DNA of 9,062 nt from Pseudomonadota bacterium (GTDB taxonomy: Bacteria; Desulfobacterota; Desulfovibrionia; Desulfovibrionales; Desulfovibrionaceae): assembly GCA_023438245.1 (NCBI GenBank), contig JAEXRD010000144.1:1-9062 (forward strand), read 5' to 3'. The first letter of the stretch is position 1; each line of letters begins with the position of its first letter. The position numbers and the translations under genes are program-made. This document shows, piece by piece, positions 1 to 6,428 of the stretch. The notes under the pieces are model-generated. The model was not told where the DNA came from and did no database searches. It saw nothing but the letters and a program-made list of their open reading frames with translations.

Positions 1-15
1 GCGTTCCGTAGCGGG

Positions 16-987
16 TCATTTTTTGTCCTTGGCGGTCTTCTTGTGGGGGGCGGGGAAAATTTCGGGGTGCAGCAGCGCGGCCAGCTCCTCCACGGCCTCG
101 ATGCTCTGCGGGCCGGGGCGCGAGTACCTGCGCTCGTCCACGAACCAGGAGCGGCCATTTTTCGCGGCGGCCAGCCCTTTGAGCCGGGGGCGCTGCGAAA
201 GGGGCAGGGGGGCCTGGTTCATGGGGCCGCGCTGGATGAGGTACACGTCCGGGTTCAGCCGCACGATCTCCTCCTCGCCCAGGCGGGCGAAGCGGCCCTT
301 CTCCTCGATGCAGCCCACGCCCCCTGCGCGGCGGATGACCTCCGCCACCATGCCGGAGCGCCCTGCGGCCAGCATGCTGGGCGAGCGGACCTCGTAGAAC
401 ACGCGGGGCCGGTTGGCAACAGTGGCGAGCCTGGCCTCCACCTCGGCCAGGCGGGCCTCGGTGGCGCGCACCAGCTCCCCGGCCTCGGCCTCCGCCCCCA
501 CCAGCACGCCCACGCGGCGCATCACCGAGAACAGCTCGGCGAAGCTGGACGCATGGAACACGGCCACGCGCACCCCGCGCCTGCGCAGGGCCTCCACGGG
601 CAGGTGCGCTTCCCTGCGCCCGGCCAGCTGGAGCACCAGGTCCGGGCGCTGCGCCAGCACGGATTCCACGTTGGGCCGCATGTGCGTGCCGATGACCGGC
701 AGCTTCACCACCGCCGGGGGCCAGAGGTCGGCGTTGGTGCGGGCCACGAGCACAGTGCCCCTGCCCAGCGCATGCACGATCTCGCCCAGGCCGCCATAGA
801 GCGCGATGACGCGCGTCGCGGGCCGGGCCAGGGTGATTTCCTGGCCGGTGTCGTCGGTGACGCTCACGGTCCCGACGGGTGCCGCTCCGGCGCTGTCAGC
901 CCAGAAGATGAACAGCAGCGCCAGGAACCAGATGCGCCTGCGGCGCGCCGGTGACGGGATGCGCCGCCACGCGGAGGTCGGTCTCAT
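16..987 (-). CDS. Periplasmic substrate-binding protein of a BtuF/FepB-type ABC importer
   Basis: The 323-aa product is a helical-backbone metal/corrinoid/siderophore-binding protein that would capture ligand in the periplasm and deliver it to the permease encoded two genes upstream. An Arg-rich n-region (residues 8-18), a hydrophobic core (19-30) and an AGA-A site near residue 35 form a signal peptide; there is no lipobox Cys. The family pattern is visible: VTDDTGQEITLARPATRV near 43-60, then a Glu-containing ALY..LGEIVHALG stretch (E69), RPDLVL near 114, LNPDVYL near 244, and a C-terminal IEAVEELAALLHPE. Paired lobe glutamates normally contact arginines of the permease. The ATG has an AAGGA Shine-Dalgarno 5 nt upstream, and its first 30 codons overlap the 3' end of the ATPase gene. 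The tail is Lys-rich (HKKTAKDKK). The riboswitch context favours a corrinoid or cobalt-tetrapyrrole ligand, but haem or siderophore cannot be excluded from sequence alone. Confidence 0.88.
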   Translation of the reverse strand: MRPTSAWRRIPSPARRRRIWFLALLFIFWADSAGAAPVGTVSVTDDTGQEITLARPATRVIALYGGLGEIVHALGRGTVLVARTNADLWPPAVVKLPVIGTHMRPNVESVLAQRPDLVLQLAGRREAHLPVEALRRRGVRVAVFHASSFAELFSVMRRVGVLVGAEAEAGELVRATEARLAEVEARLATVANRPRVFYEVRSPSMLAAGRSGMVAEVIRRAGGVGCIEEKGRFARLGEEEIVRLNPDVYLIQRGPMNQAPLPLSQRPRLKGLAAAKNGRSWFVDERRYSRPGPQSIEAVEELAALLHPEIFPAPHKKTAKDKK

Positions 988-1690
988 AGATGTCCTTGAG
1001 GTTCGCTTCGGTGAAAATTTCGCGGGTCGGCCCGTCCAGCACCACGCGCCCGGCCTTGAGGAACACCAGCCGGGGGCAGTACAGGGCCGCCAGATTGAGG
1101 TCGTGCATGGCCGTGAGGATGGCCGAACCCTGCCCGGCCAGCCGCGCCAGCAGATCGAAAGACGCCACGCGCCGTGCCAGGTCCATGGCCGAGGTGGCCT
1201 CGTCCAGCAGCAGCACGCCTTTGCCCTGGGCCAGGGCGCGGGCCAGCAGCACGCGCTGCAGCTCCCCGCCGGAAAGCTCCGAGGCCATGCGCGGCGCCAA
1301 TTCCGCCGCCCCGGCCTCGCGCAGGGCGCCGTCCGCCGCCTCGTGGTCCTCCGGGCCGTAGCCGGAAAGGGTTCCGGCGTGCGCGAAGCGGCCCATGAGC
1401 ACCAGCTCGCGCACAGTAAACCCGGCAGGCGCCTCCAGGCGCTGCGGCGCGCAGCTCACAAGCCTGGCCCGCTGCCGGGGGGAAAGTCCTGCGATGTCCA
1501 GCCCGCCCAGCTCCACGCGGCCCCCGGAGGGGGCAAGCAGCCCGGCCAGCGCGGCGATGAGCGTGCTCTTGCCCGCGCCGTTGGGGCCGCACAGGCCCAC
1601 CAGCTCGCCGCGGCCCACGTGCAGGTCCACGCCGCGGAGCACGGGGCGGCTTGCGGAGTAGCCGCACGAAAGATCGCGCGCCCGGATCAT
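896..1690 (-). CDS. ABC importer ATPase (BtuD/FecE type)
   Basis: This 264-aa cytoplasmic ATPase powers the BtuC-like permease. All nucleotide-binding motifs are intact: Walker A GPNGAGKST (35-43), Q-loop APQ (Q83), signature LSGGE (139-143), Walker B VLLLDEAT (159-166), D-loop SAMD (167-170) and the switch histidine in TAMHDLN (H196). Length is typical for FecE/BtuD. The frame stays open far upstream, but family alignment and the SD AGGGG 6 nt before the ATG place the start at 1690. That ATG overlaps the permease stop as ATGA, which suggests translational coupling. The 3' end runs 92 bp into the binding-protein gene. The C-terminus (ETDLRVAAHPVTG..) is the usual end of this family, so the overlap does not look like a read-through artefact. 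Confidence 0.93.
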   Translation of the reverse strand: MIRARDLSCGYSASRPVLRGVDLHVGRGELVGLCGPNGAGKSTLIAALAGLLAPSGGRVELGGLDIAGLSPRQRARLVSCAPQRLEAPAGFTVRELVLMGRFAHAGTLSGYGPEDHEAADGALREAGAAELAPRMASELSGGELQRVLLARALAQGKGVLLLDEATSAMDLARRVASFDLLARLAGQGSAILTAMHDLNLAALYCPRLVFLKAGRVVLDGPTREIFTEANLKDIYETDLRVAAHPVTGAPQAHLVPGAAVHLLG

Positions 1691-2766
1691 GCCTTGCCCC
1701 TGGCGGCGCGGCCCAGCAGCAGGCAGAAGAACGGCCCGCCGATGAGCGCGGTGACCACGCCCACGGGCAGCTCGGCCCCGCCGGGCAGGATGGTGCGGGC
1801 CAGCACGTCGCTCAAAAGCAGCAGCAGCGCGCCGAGCAGGCCCGAGGCGGGCACCAGCAGCACGTGGCCCGCGCCCAGCACCATGCGCAGCAGGTGCGGC
1901 ACCACCAGCCCCACGAAGCCGATGACCCCGGACACGGCCACGGAGGCCCCGGAGAGCAGGCTTGCGCCCAGGAGCAGCCACAGCCGGGAGCGCGCGGCGT
2001 CCAGGCCCAGCAGGCGGGCCTGCGTCTCGCCCAGGGCCAGCAGGTCCAGCTCGCGCACGCGCCAGAGCACCAGGCCCAGGCCCACGGCCATGTACGGCAG
2101 GGCCAGGCGCGCGTGCTCGAAGCCCCGGCCCTGGAAGCTGCCCATGATCCAGAACACGATGCTGGACACGCTCTCCTCGTCCAGGCTTTTCAACAGCGAA
2201 ATGAGGGCGGACAGGAAGGTGGACACCACGATGCCCGCCAGCACCAGCGTCTCGCGCCGGAACCCGGCCACGGCCCCCCCGGCCACGCGGCCCAGGCCCA
2301 GCACGGCGGCCAGGGCGGCCAGCGCGCCCAGCAGGGCGAACACCGGCAGCGCGCCCGCGCCGCTCATGTTCTGCAGGGCCTGGTCCGCCGCCACCCCGGT
2401 GAGGATGGCCAGCGAGGCTCCGAAGGCCGCCCCGCCGGACACGCCCAGGGTGAAGGCGTCGGCCAGCGGGTTTCTCAGCACGCCCTGGAACACCGCGCCC
2501 GCAATGGACAGCGAGGCCCCGCAGAGCATGGCCAGCACCGCGCGGGAAAGCCGGATGTCCGCCACCACCAGGATCAGGCTGGGGTCCAGGCCTTCCGGGT
2601 CAGCAAGCCCGAAGGAAGCCAGCAGCGCCCGCAGGGCCAGGGCCGGGGGCGTGGGGTAGCTGCCCGCGCCGCAGGCCAGCACAACGGCGGCCAGGCACAG
2701 GGCGGCCAGGCCCGCCAGAACGGCGAGCCTGCCTGCCCAATTCACGCGCCCGGCCGCCTTGTTCAT
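1687..2766 (-). CDS. FecCD/BtuC-family ABC transporter permease
   Basis: This 359-aa inner-membrane permease forms the translocation pore of a vitamin B12/iron-chelate importer and would act as a homodimer. It is strongly hydrophobic with many membrane segments. It carries the FecCD signatures: IRLSRAVLAMLCGASLSIAG (71-90), FQGVLRNPLADAFTLGVSGG (93-112), the cytoplasmic coupling region ALGETQARLLGLD (244-256) and GFVGLVVPHLLRM (283-295) followed by PVGVVTALIGGPFF (334-347). The ATG sits 1 nt after the cbiK TAG stop (TAG-C-ATG), and a GGGG lies 7 nt upstream, so reinitiation from cbiK is likely. Substrate is inferred only from context: a B12 riboswitch and an adjacent cobaltochelatase point to a corrinoid or cobalt-tetrapyrrole rather than a siderophore. 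Confidence 0.92.
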   Translation of the reverse strand: MNKAAGRVNWAGRLAVLAGLAALCLAAVVLACGAGSYPTPPALALRALLASFGLADPEGLDPSLILVVADIRLSRAVLAMLCGASLSIAGAVFQGVLRNPLADAFTLGVSGGAAFGASLAILTGVAADQALQNMSGAGALPVFALLGALAALAAVLGLGRVAGGAVAGFRRETLVLAGIVVSTFLSALISLLKSLDEESVSSIVFWIMGSFQGRGFEHARLALPYMAVGLGLVLWRVRELDLLALGETQARLLGLDAARSRLWLLLGASLLSGASVAVSGVIGFVGLVVPHLLRMVLGAGHVLLVPASGLLGALLLLLSDVLARTILPGGAELPVGVVTALIGGPFFCLLLGRAARGKA

Positions 2767-2767
2767 G

Positions 2768-3676
2768 CTAGAACCCCAGCTCCTTGCAGGCGTCCTTCAG
2801 GTGGTCGATCCACAGCGCGGCCACTGCCGGGCGGCTGCCCAGGCCCACCAGAACCGGCTTGCTGGCGATGCCCGCCTTCCTGAGCCGGCTGGCCCAGGAC
2901 TCGTCTTCCTTTTCGCCCGCGGCCCCGGCCATGTCGTTGCGGGCATGGTCGCCCGCCACGCTCATCAGCGGCACCAGGTGCGCGGTGCGGATGCCCTGGG
3001 CCCTGAGCTGCGGGAGGATGTCCGCCAGGGAGGGCGAGCCCTCCACCGTGCCCACGAACACGGCCCGGTCGCGCTTCCACAGGGCCAACTGCAGGGCGGA
3101 GTACGAGGCATTGGCGGGATGCCCGGTGCCGTGGCCCATGAGCAGCACCGCCTCGCCCTTGCCATGCCTGGGCAGGGCGGGCAGCAGGGCCGCCGCCAGG
3201 GCGTCCACGTCCTCGGGCGTGTACATCAGCGGCCTGCCCACGCTCACGCGGGCAATGCCCTTGGGCATGGCCTGGAAGGCCTCCGCCGTGGCCTTCACAT
3301 CGGAATATTCGTGGCCGGGAATGGCCTGGAGCGACTGCACGGCCACGTCGGTGAAGCCCTCGGCGGCCATGTCCGCCAGGGCCTGGGCCGGGGAGGAGCG
3401 CATCACGCCCTCCTCGGCTATCTTGGTGCGGATGATGCGCGAGGAATAGGCCAGGCGCACGGGCACGCCGGGGAAGGCCTGCTCGGCCCGGGCCTTGATG
3501 GCCTCGATGGCGTCGGCGGCCTCGGGCACGCTGGTACCGAAGGCCACCAGCAGGATGCCGCGCTTGTGCGGGGCCTCCTTTTTGGCCTCGCCGGCGTAGG
3601 CCGCCTGGACCAGCAGCAGGGTGAGGACGGCGAGCAGCAGGGCGCGCAGCGGCGCGGGACGGAAAACGGAACGCAT
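2768..3676 (-). CDS. cbiK: Periplasmic sirohydrochlorin cobaltochelatase (CbiK, exported form)
   Basis: CbiK inserts Co2+ into sirohydrochlorin, an early anaerobic B12 step. This 302-aa copy begins with a clear Sec signal (residues 1-28, cleavage near AYA-G), so it should act in the periplasm like the exported CbiK described from Desulfovibrio vulgaris. Family motifs are GILLVAFGTS (40-49), QSLQAIPGHEY (114-124), LMGHGTGHPAN (179-189) and PLMSVAGDHARNDMAG (236-251). After removal of 28 residues, H182, E212 and H244 become H154, E184 and H216, which match the metal ligands I recall for the D. vulgaris enzyme. H122 in PGHEY is a candidate haem-contacting residue, uncertain. The start at 3676 has SD GGGAGG 6 nt upstream. 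A start at 3736 would lie in the riboswitch terminator, so I rejected it. First gene of a riboswitch-controlled importer operon. Confidence 0.93.
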   Translation of the reverse strand: MRSVFRPAPLRALLLAVLTLLLVQAAYAGEAKKEAPHKRGILLVAFGTSVPEAADAIEAIKARAEQAFPGVPVRLAYSSRIIRTKIAEEGVMRSSPAQALADMAAEGFTDVAVQSLQAIPGHEYSDVKATAEAFQAMPKGIARVSVGRPLMYTPEDVDALAAALLPALPRHGKGEAVLLMGHGTGHPANASYSALQLALWKRDRAVFVGTVEGSPSLADILPQLRAQGIRTAHLVPLMSVAGDHARNDMAGAAGEKEDESWASRLRKAGIASKPVLVGLGSRPAVAALWIDHLKDACKELGF

Positions 3677-3716
3677 ATGTGGCCTCCCGGGAGGAGGGGC
3701 GGGTTCGGGGACAATG

Positions 3717-3753
3717 AAAAAATCCCTTCCCGCCACTGGTGCGGAAAGGGATT
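3717..3753 (-). terminator. Intrinsic terminator of the riboswitch expression platform
   Basis: On the minus strand a 13-bp stem with one G-U pair (arms at plus 3741-3753 and 3721-3733, 7-nt loop) runs straight into six T residues (3722-3717). It lies between the cobalamin aptamer and the cbiK start, so it is the expected premature terminator. It would stop transcription when ligand is bound. It is also the first intrinsic terminator met by any transcript reading through from the CheA-like gene. Confidence 0.85.
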
Positions 3754-3771
3754 CCCGTATTCGTCCCCTTC
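3744..3771 (-). promoter_or_regulatory. Candidate antiterminator stem competing with the riboswitch terminator
   Basis: Minus-strand GAAGGGGA (plus 3764-3771) can pair over 8 bp, with one G-U, with TCCCTTTC (plus 3744-3751). The latter is part of the 5' arm of the terminator stem, so the two structures exclude each other. This is inferred from base complementarity only; no folding energy was computed. Confidence 0.5.
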
Positions 3772-3982
3772 AGTGTCCCGCCGCGCAAAAGCCCTCGTTG
3801 CCGGCGGGAAGCCGTTGATCGCGCTCGGCAGGTCTTCCGGCTCACCCCATCCGTCCCGGCCTTCCCGGAAGCATCAGGCTTCCAGTGGCGCGCTTGGGGA
3901 CGGACATCTCACGGGGCTTACGGCGGCGGGACCGCTCCCGATTCGCACGGGATTCCCTCTTCGCCCTTTCGGGCACCGAACA
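3764..3982 (-). promoter_or_regulatory. Cobalamin riboswitch (aptamer plus kissing-loop arm)
   Basis: Reading the minus strand, the element opens with CGGTGCCC (about 3979-3971). It continues with the highly conserved core GGGAATCCCGTGCGAATCGG (in 3957-3938) followed by GAGCGG and CCGTAAGCC, then the GCCACTGG arm, and ends with the B12 box AGCCGGAAGACCTGCCG (within 3845-3826). L5 contains GTCCCGCC (plus 3925-3932), and a downstream GGCGGGAC (plus 3775-3782) is its perfect 8-nt complement, the expected L5-L13 kissing pair. Coenzyme B12 or a related corrinoid binding should form the kissing loop and favour the downstream terminator, shutting off cbiK and the importer genes. The order of conserved blocks matches the Cobalamin riboswitch family closely. 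The exact 5' boundary is approximate. Confidence 0.95.
3776..3809 (-). repeat. Inverted repeat that can mask the kissing-loop arm
   Basis: TCCCGCCG at 3776-3783 and CGGCGGGA at 3802-3809 are perfect 8-nt complements separated by 18 nt. The 3776-3783 arm overlaps the L13 kissing sequence (3775-3782), so this hairpin and the L5-L13 pseudoknot cannot coexist. It may be the ligand-free fold of the switch; this is inference from complementarity. Confidence 0.6.
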
Positions 3983-3988
3983 CTGTGA

Positions 3989-4017
3989 CGGGTAGTATGC
4001 GGCGGGCCGGGTGTCAA
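3989..4017 (-). promoter_or_regulatory. Candidate sigma-70 promoter of the riboswitch operon
   Basis: A perfect -35 TTGACA lies at plus 4012-4017 on the minus strand. The -10 is weak: TACCCG (3989-3994) at 17-bp spacing, or TACTAC (3992-3997) at 14 bp. Initiation about 7 nt further on would fall near 3982, exactly where the riboswitch begins, which supports the placement. Confidence 0.42.
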
Positions 4018-4038
4018 GTCGGCCGAAACTGCGGCGGG

Positions 4039-5652
4039 CTATCCGGCGGCCAGGTCGGCCAGCAGTCGCTCCACGTCCAGCACCAGGGCGTCGCTCTCGC
4101 CCATCATGCCGAAGCCCAGGATGGGCAGGCCGTAGATTTCCTGCACGGGCACGGTGAAGCCGGTGATGACCACCTGTTGCTGCCTGAGCACCTCGTCCAC
4201 CAGCAGGGCGGCCTTGATGTCGCCCTGGCGCACGGTGACGATGAGGCCCGTGGAGATGTCCTGGCAGGCCTGGCCCAGGTCCAGGTGGCGGCACAGGCGC
4301 AGCAGGTGGAAGATCTGGCCGCGCACGCTCACGGTCTCGCCGCCGTCGGGCAGGCTCACCAGGTCGCCGGAGGCCGGGGCGTAGATCTCCAGCACGTCGC
4401 GGCTGGGCACGATGAGCGTTTCCGGCCCCACGCGGCACACCAGCGCCTCCACGATGCCCTCGTTGACCGAGCGCGACAGCGGGATGGACAGGGTGAAGCG
4501 CGAGCCGCCTTCCTTGCGGTTCTCGATGGTGATGTCGCCGCCCAGCTGGGTGCGGATGGCGTTGGCCACGGCGTCCATGCCCACGCCGCGCCCGGACACG
4601 TCGGTGATCTTCTCCGCCGTGGAGAAGCCCGAGTTCAGGATGAGCGCGATGGTCTCCTGCTCGGTCATCTCCGCCCCCGGCTCCACCAGGCCCTTCTCCT
4701 CGGCCTTGGCGCGGATGCGCGCGGCGTTCAGGCCCCGGCCGTCGTCGTTGACCTCCACAAAGGCCGTGTCGCCCCTGCGCCAGGCGGCCAGGTTCACGCT
4801 GCCGGTCTCGTCCTTGCCCTTCTCGGCGCGCTCGGCGGGCGTCTCCAGGCCGTGGTCCAGGGCATTGCGCAAGAGGTGCACCAGCGGCTCGTTCAGGCTC
4901 TCCACGATGGTCTTGTCCAGGGCCAGCTCGTCGCCCGTGATGGTGAAGCGCACCTTCTTGCCCATCTTCTGCGACAGGCTCTGCACCAGGCGGTTCATGG
5001 GCAGGAAAATCTGCTTGAGCGGCACCAGCCGGATGGCGTCCACCTCGCGCTGCAGGCCGCTGATGACGGTGTCCAGCTCCGAGAGGGTGGAGGCCGAGAG
5101 CGTGGCCCCGCGCGTGCCGGACTGGGAAAGCACGGCGAAGGTGACCATGAGCTTGCCCACCAGGGCGATGAGGCTGTCCAGGCGCTCTGTGGGCACGCGC
5201 ACGCTGGAGATGCCCTGCTTGCCCGCCTGCATGGCCCGGTCGAGCTGCTTCTCGGCGTCCTCGTGGTGCTCGGCGGCGCCGCCGGACCCGCCGGATCCGT
5301 TGGCGCCGTTTGCCGGGGGTGGCGGCGGCGCGTCCGCCTCGGCCTTTTCCGGCAGCGGATCGGGCACCCGGATAGGCGCGGGCTGGTCCAGAACCCCGGC
5401 CAGGGCGCGCAGGAAGCCCTTGTGGGCCTCGCACACGCGCAGCAGCGCCGTGACCATGGGCTCGCTCACCGGGGTGATGCCGTCGGTGAGCATGTCCAAA
5501 ATGGCCACCACCTGGGCCGAGGCGATCTTCATGTGCGTCAGGCCCAGGCCGTCCAGGGCCTCGCGCACGCCTTCCGGGGTGGGGCGCTCCTCCTCCAGCC
5601 TCAGGACGCGGTCCTCAAGCGGCTCGATGCACTGGTCTATGAGCTCCCTCAT
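4039..5652 (-). CDS. cheA: CheA-like histidine kinase lacking a recognisable phospho-accepting P1 domain
   Basis: This 537-aa cytoplasmic kinase would bind ATP and phosphorylate an HPt histidine supplied in trans. From the N-terminus: a helical region (1-90) reminiscent of the back half of an HPt domain but without HxxKG; a Pro/Gly/Ala linker (91-130); a P3 dimerisation domain (about 147-212); a P4 HATPase domain with N-box HLLRNALDHG (259-268), G1 NDDGRG (302-307), F-box residue F343 and G2 GRGVGMD (354-360); and a CheW-like P5 domain (about 395-537). A normal CheA has P1 and often P2 and is longer (about 650 aa). The start at 5652 has GAGGAG 8 nt upstream and overlaps the preceding stop as ATGA; the open frame upstream is antisense-like low-complexity sequence. 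The HPt module is encoded by the preceding gene. Whether it serves chemotaxis or another output is unknown. Confidence 0.9.
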   Translation of the reverse strand: MRELIDQCIEPLEDRVLRLEEERPTPEGVREALDGLGLTHMKIASAQVVAILDMLTDGITPVSEPMVTALLRVCEAHKGFLRALAGVLDQPAPIRVPDPLPEKAEADAPPPPPANGANGSGGSGGAAEHHEDAEKQLDRAMQAGKQGISSVRVPTERLDSLIALVGKLMVTFAVLSQSGTRGATLSASTLSELDTVISGLQREVDAIRLVPLKQIFLPMNRLVQSLSQKMGKKVRFTITGDELALDKTIVESLNEPLVHLLRNALDHGLETPAERAEKGKDETGSVNLAAWRRGDTAFVEVNDDGRGLNAARIRAKAEEKGLVEPGAEMTEQETIALILNSGFSTAEKITDVSGRGVGMDAVANAIRTQLGGDITIENRKEGGSRFTLSIPLSRSVNEGIVEALVCRVGPETLIVPSRDVLEIYAPASGDLVSLPDGGETVSVRGQIFHLLRLCRHLDLGQACQDISTGLIVTVRQGDIKAALLVDEVLRQQQVVITGFTVPVQEIYGLPILGFGMMGESDALVLDVERLLADLAAG

Positions 5653-6404
5653 TGCGCGGACTCCTCGGCCTGGGCTGCCGGTTTGTCCCCGCCCGCCGGG
5701 GCGGCGGGAACGAGGGCCATGCGCGCGTCGCTGCCCGTGGCCATGAAGGTCTCGCGCCCGGGGGCGGAGAGCCCGCGCACGGAAATGGTCCACATGCCCG
5801 CCAGGCCCGCCAGGTCGTCCCACATGGCGCTGCCCACGGTGAGCACGGCGGCGCAGTCCAGGATGACCGGGGTTTCCTGCGGCGTGGCCAGGATGGCCCC
5901 CACCACCTGGTCGCGCTCGGCCTTGCGGTGCAGCCTCCGGCAGGTCAGCGCCACCACGGCGGCGCCGCCCTCGCTGCGCGCGATCACGCAGTTTGCGCCG
6001 CAGGTCTGGTTGGACTGGGCCTGGCCGCCGCTGGCGGCCTCCAGCACGGCGACCACGGCCTCCATCTCGGCCTTGTCGGGCGCGCCCTGGTCGCGGATCT
6101 GCTCGATGACGGCGAACACGGAGTTGACCCCGTACACGGCCAGGGAGAGGTTGTCGGAGGAGTGGGGCAGGGTTCCGGCCTGGAGCTTCTTGAGGAAGCT
6201 CTCCACCTTGTGGGTGATGGCGCTGGCGTCCTCGAAGCCGGGCATGAAGCCGGTGACGCCCTTGATGGTGTGCAGGGGCCGGGCCAGGATCTCGATGCCC
6301 TGACCCACCTCGCCCGCGCCAAGCACCTCCAGGCCCTCAAGGACCTGGGGATAGTACTTGTCCGCCACTTCGGCGAAGAATTCTTCGGATAGCGCGTCGC
6401 TCAA
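5649..6404 (-). CDS. HPt phosphotransfer protein with STAS-like C-terminal domain
   Basis: The 251-aa product starts with an HPt/CheA-P1 domain (about 1-105) carrying the phospho-acceptor motif LHTIKGVTGFMPG, with H45, K48 and G49 of HxxKG. Residues about 145-233 look like a STAS fold: a strand GAAVVALTC, a helix, then TPVILDCAAVLTVGSAMWDDLAGLA, resembling the anti-sigma-antagonist VLDLSGV..DSSGL core, followed by ISVRGLSAPGRETF and a final strand. S192 would sit near the usual STAS phospho-serine; this alignment is by eye and is inference. The tail (234-251) is Ala/Pro-rich and probably disordered. The start is TTG with a perfect AGGAGG 6 nt upstream, and no ATG fits. The gene begins 24 bp after the receiver gene and overlaps the kinase gene as ATGA, so HPt and kinase are probably made together as a split CheA. 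Confidence 0.85.
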   Translation of the reverse strand: MSDALSEEFFAEVADKYYPQVLEGLEVLGAGEVGQGIEILARPLHTIKGVTGFMPGFEDASAITHKVESFLKKLQAGTLPHSSDNLSLAVYGVNSVFAVIEQIRDQGAPDKAEMEAVVAVLEAASGGQAQSNQTCGANCVIARSEGGAAVVALTCRRLHRKAERDQVVGAILATPQETPVILDCAAVLTVGSAMWDDLAGLAGMWTISVRGLSAPGRETFMATGSDARMALVPAAPAGGDKPAAQAEESAQ

Positions 6405-6428
6405 GGGGTGCCTCCTGGCCGGCCCAGT

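Noticed and set aside
1691..1981. 97-residue N-terminal extension of the ATPase
   Set aside because: Out-of-frame reading of the permease 3' end with biased composition. The family start is at 1690.
806..2659. 617-aa plus-strand open frame
   Set aside because: Lies antisense to the ATPase and permease genes. The translation is low-complexity Arg/Ala/Pro/Ser without domains; it is a GC-rich shadow frame.
3677..3736. N-terminal extension of cbiK to 3736
   Set aside because: Would start inside the terminator hairpin and put 20 residues before a good signal peptide. The start at 3676 has its own SD.
2763..3845. 360-aa minus-strand frame over cbiK and the riboswitch
   Set aside because: Wrong frame relative to CbiK motifs, includes the riboswitch sequence, and its translation is compositionally biased.
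5653..5823. 57-residue N-terminal extension of the CheA-like kinase
   Set aside because: Arg/Gly/His-rich shadow of the HPt-STAS frame. The ATG at 5652 has an SD and the ATGA overlap.
3739..6303. 854-aa plus-strand open frame
   Set aside because: Antisense to the riboswitch, kinase and HPt genes, and rich in His/Gln/Gly/Ala repeats typical of a shadow frame.
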